NCBI GenBank assembly: GCA_964496035.1
Contig: CAZBXI010000001.1
Coordinates: forward strand, 42,219-106,218
DNA length: 64,000 nt
Direction: 5' to 3'
From: EX4484-217-1 sp964496035
Lineage (GTDB): Archaea; Thermoproteota; Thermoprotei_A; EX4484-217-1
A model generated the notes under the pieces. It had not been told where the DNA came from, made no database searches, and saw nothing but the letters and a program-made list of their open reading frames with translations. Within the stretch, counting starts at the first letter, position 1. Every line of letters begins with the position of its first letter. Of the stretch, positions 51,794 to 59,020 are shown in pieces. A program made the translations under genes and the position numbers.

Positions 51794-52801
51794 ATGGATT
51801 ATAAAGTAAGAGACGGTGATGTTGTAGAACTTCTGGATCACAGCTTATGGGTAGTATCGTGGAACATTCATAAAATACCTGACAGTATCATAGCGTTACC
51901 ATATTACGTATTTAGAGATGGTAAAAGGACACTTATAGAATCCCCCATGGACTCCATAGAGTATGCCCGGAGAAAATACCCATACCTTACAACAATAGTA
52001 GAATCTTACGACAGAATACTTCCCTTAATAAGCACCAGGTTAATTAGAAGAATATTTTACTCTAAAGCTTACTTACGTAATGAGATTTTACCTAATAGTA
52101 GCATCTTCAGCAGACTAGTAAGAGAGCTTATTTCACTAATAGCTTCTGAAGCAGAAATAACAGTAGATGATTTGGGTGTATCATTCATTCCTAATGAAAT
52201 AGTTTTCCCTAGAAAAGTCTACATCATAGCTTATAATGAGGAGGTAGGGTTTAAAGTATATAATGCCTTAAGAAGATTGTTTTTCACAACAACTCTCTTC
52301 GAGCATTTAAAAGGAGACCATGTGTTTTCAGCGATGAGGAAGTATGGAATCTATGTTAAAATTTCTCCTAAGACTTTGGACTACATATATTCAAGAAAAG
52401 TTTTGAGCGGGATATTTCGAGGGAAAATAGAGTACCATGTTAAAATACTGAGGAGTAAAGTGTATAGTTTCGGCGATATTAAGGTGCAAAATCTCGGCAG
52501 GGTTCTCGTACTAGCTAAAGTTCTTGATGATAAGTTTTCCTTGCTTACACCAGCGGAGTACGATATACAAGTTGTGGATGTAGCTGAGGGAGATTTTAAG
52601 GCTAAATTTGCAAGTAAGATAGTAGTCTATAATGAAGGATACAAGGAACATTTATGGAAAGGCGTTACTACACTAGTTCATGGAAGACTCGAAAAGGTAT
52701 GGAATATTGTTGAGGACAAGGAACACTATAGGATTTCAGTCGGTTTATCCAGGGACATCTTATTACCTACCAGGAGGTTATATGCTCCTCTAGAACCATG
52801 A
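51794..52801 (+). CDS. Conserved archaeal protein, possible nucleotidyltransferase-like (COG1665-type)
   Basis: The 335-residue protein begins VRDGDVVELLDHSLWVVSWNIHKIP and has IIALPYYVF, a helical middle and FIPNEIVFPRKVYIIAYNEE. I recall this pattern from archaeal proteins annotated as predicted nucleotidyltransferases or DNA polymerase subunit-like, but the catalytic acidic motif is not obvious, so I state it as a weak call. The stop lies nine bases before the assembly gap, and the last 46 bases of the gene fall inside a sequence duplicated after the gap. Confidence 0.65.
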   Translation: MDYKVRDGDVVELLDHSLWVVSWNIHKIPDSIIALPYYVFRDGKRTLIESPMDSIEYARRKYPYLTTIVESYDRILPLISTRLIRRIFYSKAYLRNEILPNSSIFSRLVRELISLIASEAEITVDDLGVSFIPNEIVFPRKVYIIAYNEEVGFKVYNALRRLFFTTTLFEHLKGDHVFSAMRKYGIYVKISPKTLDYIYSRKVLSGIFRGKIEYHVKILRSKVYSFGDIKVQNLGRVLVLAKVLDDKFSLLTPAEYDIQVVDVAEGDFKAKFASKIVVYNEGYKEHLWKGVTTLVHGRLEKVWNIVEDKEHYRISVGLSRDILLPTRRLYAPLEP

Positions 52802-52810
52802 GGTTAAAGT
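52756..52810 (+). repeat. 55-base contig-end overlap, copy 1
   Basis: These 55 bases are identical to 52911-52965 on the far side of the N run. The length is that of a common assembler k-mer, so it looks like two contig ends that share a graph node, not a biological repeat. Confidence 0.85.
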
Positions 52811-52910
52811 NNNNNNNNNNNNNNNNNNNNNNNNNNNNNNNNNNNNNNNNNNNNNNNNNNNNNNNNNNNNNNNNNNNNNNNNNNNNNNNNNNNNNNNNNN
52901 NNNNNNNNNN
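52811..52910. other. Assembly gap (100 N)
   Basis: One hundred N bases lie between two identical 55-base ends. The round number is the standard placeholder for a gap of unknown size; the true distance may be zero. Confidence 0.98.
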
Positions 52911-52965
52911 CATCTTATTACCTACCAGGAGGTTATATGCTCCTCTAGAACCATGAGGTTAAAGT
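52911..52965 (+). repeat. 55-base contig-end overlap, copy 2
   Basis: This is an exact copy of 52756-52810. After this copy the sequence becomes unlike the flanking genome in base use. Confidence 0.85.
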
Positions 52966-53066
52966 TGGCGACCCTGAATAACTTTAAAATGAAGGGAATG
53001 CCCCTCTAGGAGACTATTCGCTTGTTTGAGTACTTGGGATATTTTAGAAATTGCGGGAACACAAAG

Positions 53067-53075
53067 CTTATATAA
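53067..53075 (+). promoter_or_regulatory. Likely TATA box of structured RNA 1
   Basis: CTTATATAA is centred about 26 bases before the first helix of the structured region, which is the usual archaeal distance to a transcript start. Confidence 0.5.
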
Positions 53076-53096
53076 TGACAATATATCTGCTCATCT

Positions 53097-53275
53097 CTGA
53101 TACCATCAGGCTCGGCCGATGACGGCGCGAATCCCGTAAGACCGCCCAAGTGGTGGCGGCCAATGTAGCCTACTGATGAACCACCGACAAAAGATGAGGT
53201 GGCTTAGGGAGGAGCCCGTGCAGGCTACCAAAATACACAAAGCCACCAAAAAATAAAGCACGGGCAACCACAAAC
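53097..53275 (+). ncRNA. Structured RNA candidate 1 with competing helices and a possible pseudoknot
   Basis: A long helix (53104-53112 with 53167-53178, one bulge) closes a junction with two hairpins (53122-53125/53134-53137 and 53142-53146/53155-53159). Downstream, GGTGGCTT (53198-53205) can pair with AAGCCACC (53240-53247), and GCCCGTGC (53214-53221) with GCACGGGC (53258-53265). These two are interleaved, as in a pseudoknot. CCACC (53181-53185) can instead pair with GGTGG, and GTAGCCT (53165-53171) with AGGCTAC (53222-53228). No protein is plausible here. It resembles a regulatory or stable RNA, but I match it to no known class. Confidence 0.5.
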
Positions 53276-53296
53276 GGGAGAACCATAGATGGGTCA

Positions 53297-53315
53297 ATGA
53301 CAACTTATATAAAAA
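53297..53315 (+). promoter_or_regulatory. TATA module of structured RNA 2
   Basis: ATGACAACTTATATAAAA (53297-53314) is nearly identical to 53458-53475, differing at one base. Each has the TATA box CTTATATAAAA. Confidence 0.5.
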
Positions 53316-53335
53316 CATGTAACAAGCGTGTAAAG

Positions 53336-53452
53336 AGATGGGTCCTCTAGGGACTTCCACCTCGTTAATACGGGTACTCAAACCCGTATGGGGTCATGGG
53401 TGGCATTAGTCTCGAACGGAATGCGGGACGCATCTAGGGGAAACTAGAAATG
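53336..53452 (+). ncRNA. Structured RNA candidate 2
   Basis: Four hairpins follow one another: GTCC/GGAC (53342-53345/53351-53354); ATACGGGT/ACCCGTAT (53368-53375/53382-53389) inside CCACC/GGTGG (53357-53361/53399-53403); ATGCG/CGCAT (53421-53425/53429-53433); and TCTAG/CTAGA (53433-53437/53444-53448). It begins about 25 bases after a TATA module. No ribosome site or plausible protein is seen. Confidence 0.45.
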
Positions 53453-53457
53453 AACCG

Positions 53458-53475
53458 ATGACAGCTTATATAAAA
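53458..53475 (+). promoter_or_regulatory. Likely TATA module of the glutamate dehydrogenase gene
   Basis: The second copy of the repeated module, with CTTATATAAAA at 53465-53475, lies about 75 bases before the gdhA start. This gives a leader of roughly 50 bases. Confidence 0.55.
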
Positions 53476-53546
53476 TCGTATATAAAGGAGGTAAATACGA
53501 GTAGATTTAATAGCCAGTAAAATAGTTTTTGAGCTTGGTGGCATAA

Positions 53547-54803
53547 ATGGTCTCCAAGCTTTTAGAGAACGTTCTCACAACTCTAAAGCACAGTATAGGG
53601 CTCGGAGGCTTCCCCGAGGAGCTTTACAAGGTACTTAGTAAGCCTGAGAGAATACTCATAGTTAAGATCCCGATTAAGATGGACAATGGTAGGCTTGAAA
53701 TGTTCGAGGGCTACAGGGTTCAGCACAACAGTGCCTTAGGCCCGTATAAGGGAGGAGTAAGGTTCCACCCAGATGTGACCCTGGAAGACGACATCGCGCT
53801 GGCAACTCTCATGACGTTGAAGAACTCTCTTGCAGGAATACCTTACGGCGGCGGCAAAGGAGCTGTCAGAGTAAACCCTAAGAAGCTGAGCAAGGGAGAA
53901 CTTGAAAGACTGAGCAGGGGTTACATAAGGGCTATAGCACCGCTGATCGGTGAGGAATTAGACATTCCTGCCCCCGATGTCGGTACAAACCCGCAGATTA
54001 TGGCATGGATGGCCGACGAATATAGCAAGGTTGTTGGTAGAAATGTGCCTGGGATCATTACGGCAAAACCGCCGATACTATGGGGTAACCCGGTTAGGGA
54101 GTACGCAACAGGTTTCGGGCTATCTGTGGTTACGAAAGAAGCTGCTGAAAAGTATCTTGGAGGTCTTGAAGGTAAGAGGGTAGCTATCCAAGGATTCGGC
54201 AACGTCGGACGGTGGCATGCATACTGGCTATCGAAAATGGGTGCTAAGCTCGTCGCCATAAGCGACAGTAGCGGAACCGTATACGACCCCAACGGTATCG
54301 ACGTCGAAACCGCTATGAATGTAAAGAACAGAACAGGCAAGGTCATAAACTATCCTAAGGGTGAGAAGATAGCAGACTCCAAAGCATCTCTCTACGTGGA
54401 TGCAGAGATCGTAGCTCCTGATGCTTTGGAGAACCAGATCACCATAGAGAACGTTGACAAGGTGAAGGCTAAGCTCATAGTTGAGGGAGCTAACGGCCCA
54501 ACGACTCCTGAAGCGGAAGCTAAGCTTGCTGAACGCGGGGCCATAGTAGTTCCAGACTTTCTAGCAAACGCGGGTGGCGTAGTTATGAGCTACCTGGAGT
54601 GGGTTGAGAACCTACAGTGGTACATATGGGGTGAGGAAGAGACGCGGGCCAGACTAGAGGGGATAATGAAGAACAACTTCCTAAGGGTATACAAGAAGTA
54701 CGAGGATATGAAGAGTGAGAGGAAGGTTACTATGAGAGATGCAGCCCTAGTCCTCTCCCTGGAAAGGCTCTATGAGGCTATGAAGACTAGAGGTTGGCTT
54801 TAA
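53547..54803 (+). CDS. gdhA: Glutamate dehydrogenase (hexameric)
   Basis: The 418-residue protein is a complete archaeal glutamate dehydrogenase. It has GYRVQHNSALGPYKGGVRFHP, the catalytic-Lys segment PYGGGKGAVRVNP, PAPDVGTNPQIMAWM, the nucleotide-binding VAIQGFGNVGRWHAYWL and ANAGGVVMSYLEWVEN. It interconverts glutamate and 2-oxoglutarate with NAD(P). GGTGG precedes ATG 53547. Its third codon bases are far richer in G and C than in the flanking genes, and the C-terminal stub of another, AT-rich copy lies at 55400-55576. Transfer from another archaeon, or an assembly join, would explain both. Confidence 0.95.
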   Translation: MVSKLLENVLTTLKHSIGLGGFPEELYKVLSKPERILIVKIPIKMDNGRLEMFEGYRVQHNSALGPYKGGVRFHPDVTLEDDIALATLMTLKNSLAGIPYGGGKGAVRVNPKKLSKGELERLSRGYIRAIAPLIGEELDIPAPDVGTNPQIMAWMADEYSKVVGRNVPGIITAKPPILWGNPVREYATGFGLSVVTKEAAEKYLGGLEGKRVAIQGFGNVGRWHAYWLSKMGAKLVAISDSSGTVYDPNGIDVETAMNVKNRTGKVINYPKGEKIADSKASLYVDAEIVAPDALENQITIENVDKVKAKLIVEGANGPTTPEAEAKLAERGAIVVPDFLANAGGVVMSYLEWVENLQWYIWGEEETRARLEGIMKNNFLRVYKKYEDMKSERKVTMRDAALVLSLERLYEAMKTRGWL

Positions 54804-55297
54804 CCCATACCTTTTTCCTCCCTACTTAAGGAGATTTCCTACATAGTTGAAAACCTCATCCTTCAAGCGCGCTTTCTTTCAATTCCCTTAAATAACTTAA
54901 TGAATACCCTATAGTACAGTCCACGATATGGTTATGTCTTGAGAGCATACTGTCTGCTTTAAACATTCCGCCCTACTTCAGTGCGTGTATATACGGTAAT
55001 ATTGTGTACGTACTGTAAGCTACCCTAGTTTCTCTAGCAACTGCCAAGAAGTTCGGGAGAGACAAAAATGTCTACATCGCTGTCTCCGTGCTTTATTGCT
55101 ATTACAGAGCTTGTTTCCATCGCATTTAACTCGGTTTTTATAATTGCTTCATTGTTTGGTTTACAATATTTTCCCTGATTACCCTTCTTAAGGGAGGGTG
55201 CGAAACTGTTTCCTGTTTGTAGGTTTTTGCATGTTTCTTCCTGTTTTGAGCGCTAAACTTGTAAGTGGTGGTTGCTTGTAAGTTTAATGGTGACTCC
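54804..55297. other. 494 bases without a recognised gene
   Basis: Between gdhA and the transposon-like end I see no open frame with a plausible protein, no tRNA and no strong repeat. There is a T-run (54812-54816) just after gdhA that may end its transcript, and short hairpins such as AGACA/TGTCT near 55051. The region is T-rich and may hold decayed sequence. Confidence 0.6.
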
Positions 55298-55400
55298 TGG
55301 CTTCCGATGTTCGCCCTCGGTTAGGCGGAGAGGAGGCTAGGGGAAACCGTGGTGAACCCGCCTACGGAAACCTAGAAAGACCGTAGGCGGGGAACGTTTC
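55298..55400 (+). mobile_element. Probable right end of an IS605/TnpB-type element
   Basis: A perfect 11-base-pair hairpin (CCCGCCTACGG 55357-55367 with CCGTAGGCGGG 55381-55391) overlaps the end of a reading frame that closes V-V-N-P-P-T-E-T-stop at 55375. TnpB genes in archaea often end in NPP-like tails across such a right-end hairpin, where the guide RNA is also made. Upstream the frame is broken at 55322. CTAGG (55337-55341) could also pair with CCTAG in the loop. The left end and the transposase are not found. Confidence 0.42.
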
Positions 55401-55576
55401 AAAAACCTCCAAGAGGTCTAGATAAGGTGCTTAAAATGCTTGAAGACAAAACGGTTTCAGCACTAGATAAAATATACAGAAAATATTATAGTTTAGGAAC
55501 TGATTTAAGAACTGCAGTCCACGCTTTGGCTGTAGAGGGAGTAGTTAACACAATAAAGTTAAGAGGATGGTTATAA
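55400..55576 (+). pseudogene. C-terminal remnant of a second glutamate dehydrogenase
   Basis: In one frame the DNA encodes LDKVLKMLEDKT, then LDKIYRKYYSLGTDLRT, then VVNTIKLRGWL and a stop. It aligns with the last ~50 residues of the complete gdhA in the window (VYKKYED and MRDAALVLSLERLYEAMKTRGWL). Its codons are AT-rich like the flanking genes. Only the tail is present; upstream the frame leads into the transposon-like end. It ends 3 bases before the YjbQ gene. This suggests that the original gdhA was disrupted or that two contigs were joined here. Confidence 0.7.
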
Positions 55577-55579
55577 TCC

Positions 55580-55993
55580 ATGAAAGTTTATGTTAAAGAG
55601 ATAACGTTAAGAACAAATGCAAAGTACCAGTTAATCGACATAACATCAGATGTAGAAAAAATAGTTAGAGAAAGCGGTGTAAAGAACGGATTATGCCTGG
55701 TTTTCGCACCACATGCTACAGCCGCAATAATAGCGAATGAACATGAATACGGCTTAATGAACGACATAATTAATAAGATAAAGGCAGATTATCCTGAGAA
55801 CGGTAAATGGCAGCACAACTTAATAGACGACAATGCCCATGCTCATTTAGCATCAGCTTTTATAGGTGCTAATAGAGTATTTCCTGTAATTAATGGGAAA
55901 CTAGTTAGAGGTACATGGCAAAACATTTTCTTAGTAGAAATGGATGGACCACGAAGTTATCGTAGAGTTTTAATTGAAGTAATAGGCGAATAA
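55580..55993 (+). CDS. YjbQ/UPF0047 family protein
   Basis: The 137-residue protein matches the YjbQ/UPF0047 fold: the hydrophobic VKNGLCLVFAPHATAAIIANEHE, the His-rich WQHNLIDDNAHAHLASAFIG, and RGTWQNIFLVEMDGPR. Bacterial members have secondary thiamine-phosphate synthase activity in tests. GAGGATGG near the end of the gdh remnant could serve as its ribosome site. It continues directly into the next gene after five bases. Confidence 0.9.
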   Translation: MKVYVKEITLRTNAKYQLIDITSDVEKIVRESGVKNGLCLVFAPHATAAIIANEHEYGLMNDIINKIKADYPENGKWQHNLIDDNAHAHLASAFIGANRVFPVINGKLVRGTWQNIFLVEMDGPRSYRRVLIEVIGE

Positions 55994-55998
55994 AAGCT

Positions 55999-56664
55999 AT
56001 GATAGAGTTTGCTAGGGAAGTATTGAACCTAGAAGTATTCGTAGGAGTAGGTGTAGTCAGAAACGTTACTGTAAGGAAAAGCGGAAATAAAATAGTAAAC
56101 CTCATGAAGGAAACTATTGTGAGGATAAAGGACAGGTATAAATTAGAAACGTTGAAAGATGAACCTGTAATTAAAGCATATAGGAGATTCTTTTGGCGAA
56201 TAGGTATAGACCCTACTAAAATAAGACCCAGTAGTGAAGCACTTCTAAGAAGGGTTCTTAGAGGGAAAAACATACCATTGATAAACAACGTTGTTGACTT
56301 AGGTAATATTGTAAGCTTAGAAACACTCATCTCAATAGGAATATACGATATCGACAATATTGAAGGAAAACTTCTTTTTAGACTAAGTTCGGAAGGCGAA
56401 GTTTTTAAACCAATAGGCAGTTCTGTCGAAAAACTGAGGAAAGGCATACCAGTTTTAGCCGACGAGAAGAAAATTCTTCACCTATATCCGCACAGAGACA
56501 GTGTGGACACTATGGTAACAGAGAAAACCAGGAACGTTTTGGTAATCTCAGCAGGTGTGCCAGGAATTTCTAAAGAAAGAGTTTTCAATGCAGTTTCCAG
56601 AACATGTAACCTACTAAGCAAACATGCCAACGGGAACATAGCGTATTTAAGTATTCTGCCCTAG
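55999..56664 (+). CDS. Stand-alone B3/B4 (PheRS-beta-like) domain protein
   Basis: The 221-residue protein matches the COG3382/B3_4 domain. It has AYRRFFWRIGIDPTKIRPSSEALLRRVLRGK, INNVVDLGNIVSLETLISIGIYD and VLADEKKILHLYPHRDS. This domain occurs in phenylalanyl-tRNA synthetase beta chains and as free-standing proteins with possible tRNA-editing function. The downstream radical SAM gene starts 22 bases later. Confidence 0.86.
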   Translation: MIEFAREVLNLEVFVGVGVVRNVTVRKSGNKIVNLMKETIVRIKDRYKLETLKDEPVIKAYRRFFWRIGIDPTKIRPSSEALLRRVLRGKNIPLINNVVDLGNIVSLETLISIGIYDIDNIEGKLLFRLSSEGEVFKPIGSSVEKLRKGIPVLADEKKILHLYPHRDSVDTMVTEKTRNVLVISAGVPGISKERVFNAVSRTCNLLSKHANGNIAYLSILP

Positions 56665-56686
56665 AAATTCACGGTAAAAGCAAGAT

Positions 56687-57718
56687 ATGAGAACAATACA
56701 GGGAAGACCATTAATAAAGATAGGCGTAGATGTAGAAGCACCTCTCATAGGCTCAATAGCTTTCGGATTAATAGATAGAGGGACAAATATAATCCAAGTT
56801 AGACCTGTAAGTTACTGTAACCTATGCTGTATTATGTGCTCTACAGATGCTGGTCCTTGTTCTAGATGGAGGCAAGCAGAATATTGGGTAGACTTAGACC
56901 TTATTGTAGAATGGTTTAAGGGGATTGTTAAGTTTAAGGGAGGCAAGCATATAGAAGCGCACATAGATACTGTTGGAGAACCTACACTTTATTCTAGGCT
57001 TATAGACCTTATTCAAGAGCTAAAAAGTATCAGCGGAGTAGAAGTCATAAGTATGCAAACTCATGGACAAAACCTGTCAGTAGATAAAGTGGAGGATCTT
57101 GAGGATGCTGGTCTTGATAGGGTAAACTTGAGTGTGGACGCGTTAGACCCTGAACTAGCTCGTTATATTCAAGGAGCAAAATGGTATAATGTTGAGAAGG
57201 TTATTAGCGTAGCAGAGTACTTAGTTCAGAACACTAAAATAGATCTACATGTAGCACCAATATTGTTGAAAGGTATAAATGACGAGGAAATACCTAGAAT
57301 AATTAAGTGGGCTCTAGAAATAGGTGCAGGAAAAAGGTGGCCTCCTCTCGGAATACAGAAGTATGTTCCTCACAAGCATGGGCGTAAACCCAAGAATGTA
57401 AAGGTTATGAGCTGGAGTGAATTTTGGGCATATTTGAAAAACTTAGAAAGAAGGTTTAACGTAAAACTTATTCCATCAATGGAAGACTTCGGCATTAAGA
57501 GGACAAACATTTTACCTATACCATTTAAGGTAGGAGAGAAAGTTAGGGTTAAGGTTGTTGCTCCAGGGTGGTTAAAGTCTGAGAAGTTAGCTGTTGATAT
57601 GAAATATTTAAGAACAATAACCATTATCAGAGCTAACCATATTCCACTAGGTAGTAAGGTTAATGTAAGGATAATTAGGAACAAGCATAATATCTATATT
57701 GCTGAACCTTTAGTTTAA
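56687..57718 (+). CDS. Radical SAM protein with C-terminal TRAM-like domain (COG2100-like)
   Basis: The 343-residue protein has CNLCCIMCSTDAGP, which provides C-x3-C-x2-C for the 4Fe-4S cluster, then HIDTVGEPTLYSRLID and VNLSVDALDPELA of the SAM barrel. Its C-terminal 65 residues are a TRAM-like OB fold (KVGEKVRVKVVAPGWLKSEK, LGSKVNVRIIRNKHN), a known RNA-binding module. Archaeal members are predicted tRNA or RNA modification enzymes; the target is unknown. Confidence 0.85.
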   Translation: MRTIQGRPLIKIGVDVEAPLIGSIAFGLIDRGTNIIQVRPVSYCNLCCIMCSTDAGPCSRWRQAEYWVDLDLIVEWFKGIVKFKGGKHIEAHIDTVGEPTLYSRLIDLIQELKSISGVEVISMQTHGQNLSVDKVEDLEDAGLDRVNLSVDALDPELARYIQGAKWYNVEKVISVAEYLVQNTKIDLHVAPILLKGINDEEIPRIIKWALEIGAGKRWPPLGIQKYVPHKHGRKPKNVKVMSWSEFWAYLKNLERRFNVKLIPSMEDFGIKRTNILPIPFKVGEKVRVKVVAPGWLKSEKLAVDMKYLRTITIIRANHIPLGSKVNVRIIRNKHNIYIAEPLV

Positions 57719-57900
57719 GCTAAAACAGCCTCCTTAAATACAGGGTTTCTCTTTACAGGGTTAAGAAAGTCAATTATGGGGTCCATCGTTATTAAGCTCT
57801 CGTTAACATGTTCTTTAGAGCTAATTTTCTCTTTCAACTCAAACACCATAGTTACTACTTCGGCAAAGAATTCTTTAAAAACGTATTCTCTCAGTATCAC
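57715..57900 (-). CDS. Small helical protein of unknown function
   Basis: This 61-residue reading frame fills the otherwise empty 210 bases between two plus-strand genes. It looks protein-like (LREYVFKEFFAEVVTMVFELKEKISS). GTG at 57900 would be the start; the codon bias is like its neighbours. No family is recognised, and the size is small enough that chance is not excluded. Confidence 0.42.
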   Translation of the reverse strand: MILREYVFKEFFAEVVTMVFELKEKISSKEHVNESLITMDPIIDFLNPVKRNPVFKEAVLA

Positions 57901-57927
57901 TTATGAAATTAGGGGATATTAGAGGAT

Positions 57928-58365
57928 ATGAGGCTAAGTAAAGTATCTAATGGAACAGTAGTTGTAGTGGATTTGGATAGGTTTGAAGAAATAACTGAAG
58001 AGAAGGGTTTCGATAGGTATAAACCTAACATAATTACAGGAACGTTAACGCAGCTTATAGAGAACTTTACCAGAAAATGGCAAGCACATGTTCTCTACGG
58101 ACTTGACTATGAAAGAGGAACAGAAGAAGCAGTCATACTGATACCTATGGTGAAACCTGAAGAAGTTATTGAAGATCTTGAAAATATAAGGAGAAACATA
58201 GAAAAACTAGGCGCTACATTAAGCATAGGAGTATCATATGGTCCCTTAGACGTTATTAAAGCTAGAAATAGAGGAGAAGCATATTCTGGGTTAACTGTTA
58301 AAAGAGCTTTGAAAGCGCTAAGAGAGGCAAAGAGAAAAGGGGGAAATAAGATAATTATAATGTAA
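57928..58365 (+). CDS. GGDEF-fold minimal cyclase/polymerase-like protein
   Basis: The 145-residue protein resembles the palm fold of GGDEF and related nucleotide cyclases: an acidic strand VVVVDLDRFEE (Asp15, Asp17), a hairpin with GTEEAVILIP (64-73) where c-di-GMP enzymes have GGDEF, the strand LSIGVSYGP, and the end ALREAKRKGGNKIIIM. GTP cyclohydrolase III and the small mCpol CRISPR-associated enzymes share this fold. c-di-GMP itself is not known as common in archaea. It is followed 10 bases later by a winged-helix protein, so a nucleotide signal and its receptor are possible. Activity is inference. Confidence 0.65.
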   Translation: MRLSKVSNGTVVVVDLDRFEEITEEKGFDRYKPNIITGTLTQLIENFTRKWQAHVLYGLDYERGTEEAVILIPMVKPEEVIEDLENIRRNIEKLGATLSIGVSYGPLDVIKARNRGEAYSGLTVKRALKALREAKRKGGNKIIIM

Positions 58366-58375
58366 GTGGTATTCT

Positions 58376-59014
58376 ATGGCTGAACTCTCAGAAATAATAG
58401 ATTATGCTGTAAAACCGAGAAAAGGGGTCTTACCGTCGTTTAAACCTCACCACGTATTAAAAACTCTTATTATGCTATACAATAAAGGACCCTTAGGTAG
58501 GAAGGCCTTATCCAGAGAACTAAAGATAGGTGAAGCAAGCACCAGAACCTTGATTTCAAGGTTAAAGGAGAAGAAGCTTGTAGACGTAAGTTTAGCAGGA
58601 GGTGCTTACCTTACAGAACATGGCTTAAGTATTATGAGAAACATTATGAAGAAGCTTATTTACCTAAAGCCTATTAACACAGAGGAACTTAGTTTCCTTA
58701 AACTTGCACAATATGCCTACATAGCTCTTATTAGGGGAGGGTGCAAGGTTAAACCTAGAGTTATTGAGCTTAGAGATAAATTAGTAAGGTATGGTGCTGA
58801 AGCAGCACTTATCATGTGCGTTGAAGATGGCAAACTAGTATTAGAACCAAGTAAAGCTGGAAGAATATCCGAAAACATTTCCTCAGAGCTAGAAGTTATA
58901 AAGAAAAACCTAGCAAACATACAAAACAACGACTTAGTAATTATTTCATACAGCAGTACACTAGAATTATGTGAGCAATCATTACTAATGTTTATAATAG
59001 ACTTTTTAGGGTAG
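58376..59014 (+). CDS. Winged-helix regulator with C-terminal ligand-type domain (DUF4443-like)
   Basis: The 212-residue protein has an N-terminal winged helix (FKPHHVLKTLIMLYNKGPLGRKALSRELKIGEASTRTLISRLKEKKLV, then GAYLTEHG). A C-terminal alpha/beta domain (residues 105-212; LKLAQYAYIALIRGGCKV, AALIMCVEDGKLVLEPS, DLVIISYSSTLELC) follows. It fits archaeal DUF4443-type regulators. It lies 10 bases after the GGDEF-like gene and 6 bases before the next gene, so the three form one transcript. The C-terminal domain could sense a nucleotide (inference). Confidence 0.75.
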   Translation: MAELSEIIDYAVKPRKGVLPSFKPHHVLKTLIMLYNKGPLGRKALSRELKIGEASTRTLISRLKEKKLVDVSLAGGAYLTEHGLSIMRNIMKKLIYLKPINTEELSFLKLAQYAYIALIRGGCKVKPRVIELRDKLVRYGAEAALIMCVEDGKLVLEPSKAGRISENISSELEVIKKNLANIQNNDLVIISYSSTLELCEQSLLMFIIDFLG

Positions 59015-59020
59015 TACCTC

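Noticed and set aside
52756..52965. 55-base duplication as a transposon target duplication or biological direct repeat
   Set aside because: It directly borders a 100-N gap at contig ends and has a k-mer-like length, so an assembly cause is far more likely.
53100..53210. C/D-box sRNAs from several TGATGA-like words
   Set aside because: The words are part of longer helices, and no box order or spacing fits a C/D sRNA.
53090..53280. RNase P or SRP RNA
   Set aside because: The conserved GAGGAAAGUC and ACAGAA-type words of RNase P and the GGAA-loop/AGCAGC words of SRP helix 8 are absent.
53106..53381. Open frame of 91 codons on the minus strand
   Set aside because: It lies across perfect inverted repeats and TATA boxes, has no ribosome site, and its low-complexity hydrophobic product looks like chance.
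53547..54803. gdhA as a contaminant from bacteria
   Set aside because: The protein has the archaeal hexameric form, and its promoter and ribosome site are archaeal in type; another archaeon is the likelier source.
55905..56447. 180-codon minus-strand frame opposite the B3/B4 gene
   Set aside because: It lacks a ribosome site and covers two well-supported genes.
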